The translations under genes and the position numbers were made by a program. From Candidatus Zixiibacteriota bacterium (GTDB lineage Bacteria > Zixibacteria > MSB-5A5 > UBA10806): a DNA stretch of 54,849 bases. The stretch lies in assembly GCA_024641335.1 (NCBI GenBank), contig JAHEDG010000017.1, positions 1 through 54,849 of the forward strand. Direction: 5' to 3'. Below, piece by piece: positions 26,956-35,189 of the stretch. The notes under the pieces were generated by a model. That model did not search any database. It was not told the origin of the DNA and saw only the letters and a program-made list of their open reading frames with translations. Numbering within the stretch: position 1 is the first letter of the stretch; every line of letters begins with the position of its first letter.

Positions 26956-27833
26956 AAATTCTCCAGTACTCCGAACAGCTCGAGAAGCCTGTTCAACTCG
27001 TCAACCGAATAATACTCTATTACGATCCTGCCCCCTTTTCGTTTCTGAGAAAGTATCACTTTGGTACCGAGCTTGCGTTTCAGCGATTCTTCTATCGACG
27101 AAAGCTGCGCCGATCTCAGACGTTCCTTGCGGGGCTTCTTTTGAGGTTTATCGGTATAAACCAGTTTTTCCAAATCCCTGACAGAGAGATTTTCCGAAAT
27201 TATTTTCTCGGCCAGCTCGATTCTGTCCGAATCGGCCGGCACCGCCAAAAGAGCTCTGGCGTGGCCTGACGATATCCGGCCATCCATGAGCATCTCCTGT
27301 ATTTTTTTCGGAAGCGATAAAAGCCTGACCGAATTGGCCACCGACGATCTGTCTTTACCGATCCTGGCGGCTAAATCGGATTGAGTTATATTGCACTCCG
27401 TTATCAATCGGTAATAAGCCGCCGCTTCCTCTATCGGATTGAGATCCTCACGCTGTATGTTCTCGATTAAGGCCATCTCCATGACCATCTCGTTGTCGGC
27501 TTCTTCGAGTATCAATGCCGGCACGGCGGACCATCCGAGTTTCTCCACAGCTCTGAATCGACGTTCTCCGACTATAATCTCATAACCGTTATCCGCGGGA
27601 CGAACAAGTATAGGTTGTATCACTCCCCGCTCTTTTATCGATTCGGCCAGCTCCGCGAGACGAGCGGGATCAAAAACTGTCCGCGGCTGAAATTGATTCG
27701 GTCTGATTTTATCCAGAGGAATTTCCACTATCGCGTTAATTCCGCCCGCTGCCGAAACAGCCGTATCGTCGACCGAAACTCCGCCGGTAGGTATCAATGC
27801 TTCCAGTCCTCGTCCCAACGCTAATCGTTTCAT
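26952..27833 (-). CDS. parB: Chromosome partitioning protein ParB
   Basis: This 293-residue protein has the ParB nuclease-like N-terminal domain (about 35-125; NQFQPRTVFDPARLAELAESI, GERRFRAVEKLGW) and a helix-turn-helix domain (about 135-200; NITQSDLAARIGKDRSSVANSVRLLSLP). The C-terminal dimerisation domain is 240-293. It loads on parS and spreads; two parS sites lie within 2 kb. Its start overlaps the parA stop by 4 bases. Confidence 0.96.
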   Translation of the reverse strand: MKRLALGRGLEALIPTGGVSVDDTAVSAAGGINAIVEIPLDKIRPNQFQPRTVFDPARLAELAESIKERGVIQPILVRPADNGYEIIVGERRFRAVEKLGWSAVPALILEEADNEMVMEMALIENIQREDLNPIEEAAAYYRLITECNITQSDLAARIGKDRSSVANSVRLLSLPKKIQEMLMDGRISSGHARALLAVPADSDRIELAEKIISENLSVRDLEKLVYTDKPQKKPRKERLRSAQLSSIEESLKRKLGTKVILSQKRKGGRIVIEYYSVDELNRLLELFGVLENF

Positions 27834-28588
27834 CTGGACAATACCTCCCTGGCAAGATTCATATAATTAGCGGCGCCGGTGCATAATATATCATAAAGCA
27901 AAATCGGTTTGCCGAAACTCGGCGCCTCGGATAATCGTACATTTCTGCTGATCACTGTATCAAAAACCTTCTCGGGGAAAAATCGCCGGGTCTCATCGGC
28001 CACCTGGCGCGATAAATTCAATCGCCCGTCATACATAGTCAGTAGCACGCCGTGAATCTGAAGATCAGGATTCAGATGTTTTTGAACCAGATTGATCGTA
28101 TTGAGAAGCTGGCCGAGCCCCTCCAACGCGTAATACTCGCATTGGATAGGGATGATCAGCGAATCGGCGGCGGTCAGAGTATTGATTGTCAGAAGCCCCA
28201 ACGACGGTGGACAGTCGACAATAATAAAATCGTAATCGTCCTTTATCGGTTCCAAAGCTCTCTTTAACCGATGCTCCCTGGATTCAACTCCAACCAGTTC
28301 GAGCTCGGCCCCGACCAGATTGATATTGGCAGGCAGTATCTTTAGATATTGTATCTCTGTGTCTAATATGGCCTTAGGGGCAGAAACTCCATCCAAAAGA
28401 ACATCGTAGATAGAATTATCCAGTTTAGTTTTATCGAGTCCCATGCCTGATGTTGAATTACCCTGGGGATCGATATCGATTAACAGGGTGTTCATTTCGG
28501 CCACCGCCAGACAGCTGGCGAGATTGATGGCGGTGGTAGTTTTTCCGACTCCGCCCTTCTGATTTGTAATCGCGATTATTTTCGACAT
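27830..28588 (-). CDS. parA: Chromosome partitioning ATPase ParA (Soj)
   Basis: This 252-residue protein has the deviant Walker A KGGVGKTTTAINLA (about 10-23), a Walker A' IDIDPQGNSTSGMG and Walker B DYDFIIVDCPPSLG. ParA binds DNA in its ATP form and moves ParB-parS complexes apart. Length and motifs are those of chromosomal Soj-type proteins without the N-terminal DNA-binding extension. It is coupled to parB. Confidence 0.96.
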   Translation of the reverse strand: MSKIIAITNQKGGVGKTTTAINLASCLAVAEMNTLLIDIDPQGNSTSGMGLDKTKLDNSIYDVLLDGVSAPKAILDTEIQYLKILPANINLVGAELELVGVESREHRLKRALEPIKDDYDFIIVDCPPSLGLLTINTLTAADSLIIPIQCEYYALEGLGQLLNTINLVQKHLNPDLQIHGVLLTMYDGRLNLSRQVADETRRFFPEKVFDTVISRNVRLSEAPSFGKPILLYDILCTGAANYMNLAREVLSR

Positions 28589-28673
28589 ATAACCTCAACC
28601 AAAACATCGTGTTACGACAGCCCTATCGAGTGAGTTCGATTTTATATTATTTTACGCTAAAATGCAAGAGAAA

Positions 28674-28689
28674 TGTTTCACGTGAAAAA
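28674..28689. promoter_or_regulatory. parS site 1
   Basis: TGTTTCACGTGAAAAA matches the parS consensus TGTTTCACGTGAAACA at 15 of 16 positions. It lies between rsmG and parA. Confidence 0.8.
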
Positions 28690-28709
28690 AATAATATCCG
28701 ACGGATATT

Positions 28710-29252
28710 TTATACCAATCGATACCGGCCCGGCTTTTCATAGTAGATGATTTTACCGTCCGGCTTGACCACTGTCTTGAGGCTACGCAGAATTTTCTCG
28801 GTAATAGCTACAGCTCGAACCGTAGCAATATCGACCGGGAAGCCAAACTGGTAATCCTCAAGACGGCCGGTATGAATAGTAACATTGGCCAGTTTCAGCC
28901 GGTTCACCGCCTCTTTCAAGAAAAGTGTCTTCTTCTGACGGCTTTCCAGGGCGGTAATATTCAGCCCCGGACGGATAAAAGCTATTGGGATAGCTGGAAA
29001 TCCGGCCCCGGAACCGATATCCAGTAAACTGCCGCTGTCCGGTATCTCGGAAACAGGAGTAAGAGAATCGAGAATATGGCGTTCTAATAATATCCCCAAA
29101 TCGTTCCGCGAGACAATATTGATTTTCTCCGACCAGGAGACGATCAGATCGTTATATAGTTCGGTGCGCTCGATAAAATCGTCCGGAAGTTCCAAACAGT
29201 GGAGATCGAACCAGTCTTTTATTGTCTTTTCAGAGCCGTGAGACAATGGCAT
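28710..29252 (-). CDS. rsmG: 16S rRNA 7-methylguanosine methyltransferase RsmG (GidB)
   Basis: This 180-residue class I methyltransferase methylates guanine 527 of 16S rRNA in the family. It shows the RsmG N-terminal helix block with NIVSRND...LLERHILDSL, SAM motif I LLDIGSGAGFPAIPIA, the ESRQKKTLFLKEA segment and ATVRAV. At 180 residues it is somewhat shorter than common RsmG proteins of about 205; the C-terminal end is truncated but the core is complete. It lies between mnmG and parA, the classical origin-proximal order. Confidence 0.93.
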   Translation of the reverse strand: MPLSHGSEKTIKDWFDLHCLELPDDFIERTELYNDLIVSWSEKINIVSRNDLGILLERHILDSLTPVSEIPDSGSLLDIGSGAGFPAIPIAFIRPGLNITALESRQKKTLFLKEAVNRLKLANVTIHTGRLEDYQFGFPVDIATVRAVAITEKILRSLKTVVKPDGKIIYYEKPGRYRLV

Positions 29253-29482
29253 ATCGGGGTAGTCCTGTGGATTAAATGTTGACAGGCATCGCGGTTTTCA
29301 AGAATTCAATGATATTTACGCACATTTTATCCAGATCCGTTTTCGGGCGATTTTGAGAAAATTCGACAATATTGTTTCACGTGAAACTTTTCCACGTCGC
29401 AAACCCATTGAATTGTAGATATCTTCAGATATTTCCACAGTTTGTCAACAGTTCGAGAGGTTGACAGCCCAAACCCCGGTTT
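29253..29482. other. mnmG-rsmG gap with parS and degenerate DnaA boxes; possible origin
   Basis: This 230-base gap holds parS site 2 and four sequences close to the DnaA box TTATCCACA: TGTGGATTA (29266-29274, other strand, 8 of 9), TTATCCAGA (29327-29335, 8 of 9), TTTTCCACG (29388-29396, 7 of 9) and ATTTCCACA (29431-29439, 7 of 9). No clear AT-rich unwinding tract is evident. Origin status is a guess from gene context. Confidence 0.35.
29373..29388. promoter_or_regulatory. parS site 2
   Basis: TGTTTCACGTGAAACT matches the parS consensus at 15 of 16 positions; only the last base differs. It lies in the mnmG-rsmG gap, about 700 bases from site 1. Confidence 0.85.
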
Positions 29483-31324
29483 CTAACCTCGGCCCAGATA
29501 GACCATCAACACTGTAATATCTCCCGGCGTAATTCCGGAGATCCTCGAAGCCTGCCCCAAAGTCTCCGGTCTGAATCTGGATAGCTTTTCCGTAGCCTCC
29601 TTTTTCAGTCCCTTGAAACCGGAAAAATCGATTATAGCGGGAATTTTGAAACCTTCGAGGCTTCTCATCCTGCCGATACGACTGTTCTGCCTCTTTATAT
29701 AGCCATCATAACGAACCTCATTGGCTAACATGGAAAATATCTCCCGGCCGAATCTAAGCATCCCTTCCTTATATATAGGCTCCTGGTAAAACTCGATTCC
29801 GGGATTTTTCAGCCCCTCAAAACCGTTGATTACCCTCATCGAATCGCCGCCGCCGCTCAAATCGGGGATCTTCACCCTCGAATCCCTCAGAAAACGCTCC
29901 AATTTGGCCATGGACTCCAGTTTCCGCAAGAAATTTTCCCGAATACCCCCGGCTACCAATCCCAGGGCGAATCCTTTTTCAAGGAGACGGTCCTCGGCGT
30001 TGTCATCGCGGAGATTCAGCCGGTATTCCGCTCTCGATGTGAACATTCTGTAAGGCTCTGATGTCGACTTGGTTACCAGATCATCAAGCAGGACTCCTAT
30101 ATAAGCCTCAGATCTGGTCAGATGGAATGGTTCCTCTCCGCGAATCTTTAGGACAGCGTTGATTCCAGCCATCAATCCCTGGGCTGCCGCCTCTTCATAC
30201 CCCGATGTACCGTTGACCTGCCCGGCAAAATATAGTCCCGGGACCACCTTCGACTCCATGGTTATGTTGACCTGGTGAGGAGGGAAATAATCGTACTCGA
30301 TAGCATAACCTGCCCGATTCATCTCTACTTTCTCGAGTCCGGGCACAGTCCGAAGCGCTTCAAGCTGTATAGTACCGGGCAAGGATGACGAAAAACCGTT
30401 AAGATAGTACTCCGTGGTATTTATACCTTCAGGCTCTAAAAAGAGCTGGTGTCGGGGTCGTTCGCTGAATCTAACTACCTTATCCTCTATTGACGGGCAA
30501 TAACGGGGCCCGATGCCGGTGATTTTGCCGGAATACATGGCGGAACTGTTCAGGTTATCTCGGATTATCCGGTGCGTATTCTCATTTGTATAGGTCAGAT
30601 GACATAAGGCCTGTTCGAAATTTCTCGGGTTCAGGGTTCGATTGGAGAAATAGGGGGGAGGATCGTCGCCCGGCTGAATTTCGCACTTAGAAAAATCGAT
30701 AGTCCGGCCGTCAAGCCTGGGAGGAGTGCCGGTTTTTAGCCGCCCGGTCTCTATCCCCAGCGACAGCAGCCGCCGGGTCAAGCCGATAGCCGGAGGCTCC
30801 CCGATCCGGCCCGCTCTTGTTTGTTCTAACCCAATGTGTATCAATCCATTAAGAAATGTGCCGGCGGTGACAATAACGGCTCCGCAGTCTATTTTCTCAC
30901 CACTATCGAGAATAACGCCTCGGCATTGACCATTTTCGATTATAAGATCGACCACCTGTCCTTCGATGACCTCGAGATTGCTTTGATCCAGGACTGTCCG
31001 GGACATGAATTTCGAATATTCTTCCCGATCGGCCTGGGCTCTCCGCGCCTGGACCGCCGGGCCTTTGCTTTGATTGAGAATCCTGAACTGAATGCCGGTA
31101 TTATCGATGGCCAATCCCATTTCGCCGCCGAGGGCGTCGATCTCCCGCACTAATTGCCCTTTGGCCAGTCCGCCGATAGCCGGGTTGCAGCTCATCCGTC
31201 CTATGGCATTTTTATCCATGGTAACCATAGCGGCAGACATGCCCATGCGGGCGGCGGCTAAGGCCGCTTCGATGCCGGCATGTCCTCCGCCGATGACGAT
31301 TATTTCGAAATCTGGTTCCCGCAT
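29483..31324 (-). CDS. mnmG: tRNA uridine-5-carboxymethylaminomethyl modification enzyme MnmG (GidA)
   Basis: This 613-residue FAD enzyme modifies the wobble uridine of several tRNAs together with MnmE. FAD-binding motif IVIGGGHAGIEAALAAARMG is at the N-terminus; the family signatures CNPAIGGLAKGQLVREIDALGG and RTGRLKTGTPPRL-like GRLKTGTPPRLDGRTIDF are present, and NGTSGYEEAAAQG near 375. The C-terminal helical domain is complete. mnmE is not in the window. No ribosome binding site is seen and the promoter ends about 10 bases before the ATG, so the message may be leaderless. Confidence 0.96.
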   Translation of the reverse strand: MREPDFEIIVIGGGHAGIEAALAAARMGMSAAMVTMDKNAIGRMSCNPAIGGLAKGQLVREIDALGGEMGLAIDNTGIQFRILNQSKGPAVQARRAQADREEYSKFMSRTVLDQSNLEVIEGQVVDLIIENGQCRGVILDSGEKIDCGAVIVTAGTFLNGLIHIGLEQTRAGRIGEPPAIGLTRRLLSLGIETGRLKTGTPPRLDGRTIDFSKCEIQPGDDPPPYFSNRTLNPRNFEQALCHLTYTNENTHRIIRDNLNSSAMYSGKITGIGPRYCPSIEDKVVRFSERPRHQLFLEPEGINTTEYYLNGFSSSLPGTIQLEALRTVPGLEKVEMNRAGYAIEYDYFPPHQVNITMESKVVPGLYFAGQVNGTSGYEEAAAQGLMAGINAVLKIRGEEPFHLTRSEAYIGVLLDDLVTKSTSEPYRMFTSRAEYRLNLRDDNAEDRLLEKGFALGLVAGGIRENFLRKLESMAKLERFLRDSRVKIPDLSGGGDSMRVINGFEGLKNPGIEFYQEPIYKEGMLRFGREIFSMLANEVRYDGYIKRQNSRIGRMRSLEGFKIPAIIDFSGFKGLKKEATEKLSRFRPETLGQASRISGITPGDITVLMVYLGRG

Positions 31325-31332
31325 AACAATGG

Positions 31333-31361
31333 AAAATACGAAAAAGTGAGAATTGTTTCAA
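31333..31361 (-). promoter_or_regulatory. Predicted promoter of mnmG, nearly leaderless
   Basis: On the minus strand TTGAAA (31356-31361) is followed after 17 bases by TATTTT (31333-31338). Transcription would start about at the ATG (31324). That agrees with the lack of a Shine-Dalgarno sequence. Confidence 0.45.
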
Positions 31362-31473
31362 TCAAATAGTTTTAGGGGAGATTTTATCACAGAGTTGGAA
31401 AAGACATAACAGGAGTTGACAACAGCGATTGCTCCGAATCAGCTGAAGCAACACAGATCCGGAACCTGACAAT

Positions 31474-31510
31474 GATTATCATAGTTAATTAATACTAATC
31501 TATGATAATC
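31474..31510. promoter_or_regulatory. 11-bp inverted repeat upstream of the cupredoxin gene, partly Fur-box-like
   Basis: GATTATCATAG (31474-31484) and CTATGATAATC (31500-31510) are perfect inverted arms, 15 bases apart. The left arm lies in ACAATGATTATCATAGT, which resembles a Fur box. The right arm contains TATGAT, a possible -10. It lies 80 bases before the cupredoxin start and could be a metal-dependent operator; a simple hairpin is the alternative. Confidence 0.4.
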
Positions 31511-31590
31511 CGGGAAGGCGGATGGTCCGCCCCGCGTTTCCAGGTTATGGTCAAATTGAAACTTTCAAAACTTTATCAAAGGAGCCGACC

Positions 31591-32220
31591 ATGTCCGGAC
31601 CGCGAACTGTTTTTATGACGTTAGGAGCGATACTCGGGGCGTTACTGCTTTCCCCCCGAACTGCCGCCGCTATCACCTGGGAAGTGGAGATCGAGGATTT
31701 CGCCTTCATTCCCGGCAGACTGCATATCAACGTGGGAGACGCTATCGAATGGAGAAACCGGGATAATGTCCAGCACACCTCCACCAGCGATGACGGCCTC
31801 TGGAACTCCGGCCTGCTTTCGAGAGATCAGAGATACACTTACGTTTTCTCTACCGAAGGCATATTTCCGTATCATTGCTCGCCGCATCCGACTATGGTCG
31901 ATACAATCGTGGTGGGCAATCCCACGTCCATAGATAACGAACTGCCGTCGGTACCCATCGGTATCGATCTTTCGCAGAACTATCCGAATCCGTTCAACGC
32001 CCAAACGGTGATCGAGTACGGTCTGCCCGGACCGTCCCACGTGAAAGTCGCTGTCTATAATCTTTTGGGCCAGACTACTAAAATACTCGTCGATCAGAAT
32101 CAGGACGCGGGGTCGCATCGAGTAATCTGGGACGCCGCCGATGCTCCGACAGGAGTATATTTTTATAGAATAGAGGCTTTGGGAATTACAGAGACCAGGA
32201 AAATGCTTCTGGTGAAATAG
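31591..32220 (+). CDS. Secreted cupredoxin with C-terminal sorting domain
   Basis: I start it at the ATG at 31591, preceded by AAAGGAG. The 209-residue product has a signal peptide (about 1-28), then a plastocyanin-like domain (about 30-110) with type 1 copper ligands in VQHTS and in YHCSPHPTM (Cys, His, Met). From about 125 follows a FlgD/Por-type sorting module with NYPNPFNAQT, VYNLLGQ and the closing GVYFYRIEA...TRKMLLVK. It is a small exported copper electron carrier, probably attached to or released from the cell surface by a type IX-like pathway. Confidence 0.9.
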   Translation: MSGPRTVFMTLGAILGALLLSPRTAAAITWEVEIEDFAFIPGRLHINVGDAIEWRNRDNVQHTSTSDDGLWNSGLLSRDQRYTYVFSTEGIFPYHCSPHPTMVDTIVVGNPTSIDNELPSVPIGIDLSQNYPNPFNAQTVIEYGLPGPSHVKVAVYNLLGQTTKILVDQNQDAGSHRVIWDAADAPTGVYFYRIEALGITETRKMLLVK

Positions 32221-32258
32221 CGATCAATCGATAAATCAAATCCCGGGGGAACGGCCAC

Positions 32259-32615
32259 TCACTTTTTTTTTCGAGATCGCGGGCTCCCGTTCCATAAGAA
32301 CGGCTGGAAATCTATTTTGTCGGATTTATCGAACTCTATTCCCTCACATTGAAGAAGCGATTTCTGCTCATCGTAGCCGAAGCCTGGCTCCAAAGATATC
32401 AGTCCTTTGCTGTTGATGACCCTGTGCCAGGGGAGACGATCTTTTTTCGATGATGAATGCAGTATTCTGGCTACCTGCCGGGCGGCTCGCGGATTTCCGG
32501 CCAGGATCGCTACCTGACCGTAAGAGGCGACTTTCCCTTTTGGAATCTTTTTGATGACCTTCTTAATTTGCTCGCTTAACGAGATGAAATCGCTCTGGTT
32601 TTTTGGCAGGGCCAA
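32259..32615 (-). CDS. Alkyltransferase-like protein (ATL)
   Basis: This 118-residue protein matches the DNA-binding domain of O6-alkylguanine-DNA alkyltransferases (IPKGKVASYGQVA, ARQVARILH). The active-site segment reads PWHRVINSKG, with Trp in place of the Cys of PCHRV. Such ATL proteins bind alkylated guanine but cannot remove the alkyl group, and pass the lesion to nucleotide excision repair. It ends in a basic tail. It follows the DinB gene by one base. Confidence 0.9.
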   Translation of the reverse strand: MALPKNQSDFISLSEQIKKVIKKIPKGKVASYGQVAILAGNPRAARQVARILHSSSKKDRLPWHRVINSKGLISLEPGFGYDEQKSLLQCEGIEFDKSDKIDFQPFLWNGSPRSRKKK

Positions 32616-32616
32616 A

Positions 32617-33105
32617 TTACCCCTTTCTCAGACGTTTCAACAGCTGTATCTGTCCGGCGTGATATAGATCGTGCGAGGCGGCGCCGTAAATAAACTGGAC
32701 GTATCTGTATTTCGACTTCGGAGCTGATTGATTCAATTTCGATTGAGGAAAATCCGAAACCGCGTTTCTCAGCAAGGCGTGTTGAGCTCTCAGCAGCGAG
32801 AGATCGTCGTCCCAGCTCTTTTTATCCGGTCGGTCGGGAAGCGACGGCCAGTTGCTCGGTTTTCTGGGAAACGAACCCCGTTCGGCCCCGGTTAATTTTC
32901 GATAGACAATATATTTCCAGTAGGCGGTATGAAGAATTATATCCCAAACGCAATGACGTTTAGGAGCCGGCTTCCAGAGCAGCTCATCGAGTTTCAAACC
33001 CCTGACAGAGCCGCGCAGATTGGGGCCGTGCCAGGCGGCCTTTTCGAAAGCTTGATCCAGCAGTTCGATTAAAATATCTGTTCCGGCGATACCGTTTTTT
33101 TTCAT
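32617..33105 (-). CDS. DinB-like protein
   Basis: This 162-residue four-helix protein has the His ligands of DinB/YfiT-type metal-dependent proteins: HCVWDIILHTAYWK (about 51-64) and HDLYHAGQIQLLKRL at the C-terminus. Some members transfer low-molecular-weight thiols, but function here cannot be assigned. It lies between the ATL gene and a Nudix gene, in a possible small damage-response operon. Confidence 0.82.
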   Translation of the reverse strand: MKKNGIAGTDILIELLDQAFEKAAWHGPNLRGSVRGLKLDELLWKPAPKRHCVWDIILHTAYWKYIVYRKLTGAERGSFPRKPSNWPSLPDRPDKKSWDDDLSLLRAQHALLRNAVSDFPQSKLNQSAPKSKYRYVQFIYGAASHDLYHAGQIQLLKRLRKG

Positions 33106-33118
33106 CGTTCCCCCGCGG

Positions 33119-33619
33119 CTAAAATGCTATTTTGAAAAATTCCTTAGGTTCGTTAATGATGAAGTATTTCTCTATATGCCGGATCGCATTCATCTGCTGG
33201 TCGAACGCCACCATTTGGCAGGCCTCGTCGGGCGCCGCCCAGTGATATTCTTTATGCTCGCCCGACAGTATTACCTGACGGTCGTCGTCCACAACCCCGA
33301 CGAATACAGGGGCTAAATGGATACTGTTTTGGCTTTGCTCATAAAATGATTCCACAAAATCAGCCGAGTAAAGACGATCAGGAATAATACCGGTTTCTTC
33401 TTTGATCTCTCTCAGCGCCGCCTGCCAGGCCGTTTCGCCATTCTCGACTTTACCGGTAACGGGCTGCCAGACATTCTTCAGATAAACGCCGTTACGCAAT
33501 AGAAGCAGGATATGACATCGATCTTTATGGAAGCGCAGAATATATGCGGAGATGCAATTGGATTTAATCGGAATTCTGCCGCCACTGTCGAATATCGGAT
33601 CAGGTTTTTTATCTGTCAT
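33119..33619 (-). CDS. Nudix hydrolase
   Basis: The 166-residue product has a complete Nudix box, GKVENGETAWQAALREIKEETGI (about 55-77), of the form GX5EX7REUXEEXGU. The fold resembles dihydroneopterin triphosphate / dATP pyrophosphatases. The substrate is not evident. It lies 13 bases upstream of the DinB gene and probably shares its operon. Confidence 0.88.
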   Translation of the reverse strand: MTDKKPDPIFDSGGRIPIKSNCISAYILRFHKDRCHILLLLRNGVYLKNVWQPVTGKVENGETAWQAALREIKEETGIIPDRLYSADFVESFYEQSQNSIHLAPVFVGVVDDDRQVILSGEHKEYHWAAPDEACQMVAFDQQMNAIRHIEKYFIINEPKEFFKIAF

Positions 33620-33872
33620 GATCTAAAGATATCGGTTTCGGGGGCCGACGCAAATATATTTCCATGAAAGCTTCGTTCTACCGCGACGTGGATAAATAAG
33701 ATTTCTCGAAATGCGGTTACCGACGAGTCAGGCCATTGAATCGCGGTTCGTATTCAAATAAACCTGATAAACGCCGTATCCAATATCAACCGCTTCGATC
33801 AGGCGGCAGAATTAACAGCTATGACAAAATTGAATGAATGAAAGTAAATATGGTAACCAGGATTCGATTCTA

Positions 33873-35063
33873 TCAGCTCAACGCCTTAATAACGCTAAAG
33901 GCCAAAAGCCCGGCGGCCCAGGGTATGGCTTTCTCGTCGACCTTGAAAGCCGGATGGTGCCAGGGCTTGTCGGCGCCGATCTTCGTATTCCGAACTCCCA
34001 GACGCATCATAGCCGACGGCACAGCCTGGGTGAAATACGAGAAATCCTCGCCCCCCATAACCGGCTGATCCATCTCCATGACCGCGTTCCTGCCGTATAG
34101 CTCGCCCACCGATTCCCGGTAGATATCATTAACACTTTTATCGTTAATTGTAATCGGGTACCCTTTGCGATAAGTCAGTCTATATTTCGCCCCGTATGTT
34201 TTGCAGACACCGGCTATGATTTTCTCGATCATTTTTGGAATATTATCTGCCAATTTTTTATCCAGAGTGCGCGCGGTGCCCATCATGGTTACGCTGTCGG
34301 CGATAATATTATAGGCGGTTCCGCCATAAATCGAGCCGATTGTCACGACCACCTGGTTCAACGGATCGACCTGTCGGGATGCGATATTTTGCAGGGCCGT
34401 GACCACATTGGCCGCCACCATGACAGCGTCGATTGTCTCATGCGGACGGGCGGCATGCCCGGATCGTCCGAAGATCTCGATATCGTAATCGTCCGGCTGC
34501 GCCATCGCCGCGCCGTCGATAAGCCCGATTTTCCCAACCGGAATAGTTGTATCGACATGCAGGCCGAATACCATATCGACTTTAGGGTTTTTCAGAACCC
34601 CGTTTTCGATCAAGAACTTAGCGCCACCGGGAGTCATTTCTTCCGAAGGCTGAAAGATAAATTTGACATTGCCGCCAAGTTCGCTTTGCAGTTCGCCCAA
34701 GATCCTGGCCGCTCCCCAGACTATTGCCATGTGGTTGTCATGGCCGCAGGCGTGCATTTTGCCTTTGTTTTTCGAGGCGAATGGGTAGCCGGTTTTCTCG
34801 GTAAGCGGCAAGGCGTCCATATCGGCCCTTATGCCGATTGTTTTGCCGTTGGATTTCCCTTTGAGAAGCCCGATAACCGCCGTTTTCCAGATTTTGGCAT
34901 CGACCCGGCATCCGGTCTCCTTGAGTTTGGCCGCGATAGTTTTCTGAGTGTGGAATTCCTCCAGCCCTAACTCGGGGTATTGATGGATTTGTCGTCTTAG
35001 GGCAATCATGCCCGGACCATGCTTTTTAACCAGGCTTAGTATTTTGGATTTGATATCGGGCAC
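33873..35063 (-). CDS. M20-family amidohydrolase (N-acyl amino acid hydrolase type)
   Basis: This 396-residue zinc peptidase-like hydrolase has the YPELGLEEFHTQ start, the metal-binding HACGHDNHMA (about 100-110), FQPSEEMTPGG with catalytic Glu, and a dimerisation domain with FGRSGHAARPHETIDA. The C-terminus holds GGEDFSYF. Related enzymes cut N-acyl groups from amino acids or hippurate. It is cytoplasmic. A 127-base gap with a 9-bp hairpin separates it from the next gene upstream. Confidence 0.93.
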   Translation of the reverse strand: MPDIKSKILSLVKKHGPGMIALRRQIHQYPELGLEEFHTQKTIAAKLKETGCRVDAKIWKTAVIGLLKGKSNGKTIGIRADMDALPLTEKTGYPFASKNKGKMHACGHDNHMAIVWGAARILGELQSELGGNVKFIFQPSEEMTPGGAKFLIENGVLKNPKVDMVFGLHVDTTIPVGKIGLIDGAAMAQPDDYDIEIFGRSGHAARPHETIDAVMVAANVVTALQNIASRQVDPLNQVVVTIGSIYGGTAYNIIADSVTMMGTARTLDKKLADNIPKMIEKIIAGVCKTYGAKYRLTYRKGYPITINDKSVNDIYRESVGELYGRNAVMEMDQPVMGGEDFSYFTQAVPSAMMRLGVRNTKIGADKPWHHPAFKVDEKAIPWAAGLLAFSVIKALS

Positions 35064-35138
35064 GATTGTCTCCGGTTAATGGTTGTCAAATCGCAGGCGG
35101 CCTGACCTCTGCAAAGACGGTAAATACCATTGTTGTAG

Positions 35139-35161
35139 GTCAAAACCCCTGTGGTTTTGAC
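35139..35161. repeat. Perfect 9-bp hairpin, REP-like
   Basis: GTCAAAACC (35139-35147) pairs with GGTTTTGAC (35153-35161) around CCTGT. It lies between two minus-strand genes and has no T-tract. It may be a REP-like element or a weak processing signal. Confidence 0.4.
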
Positions 35162-35189
35162 TGCTTCGTCAAGTTGGGTATCATCAGGG

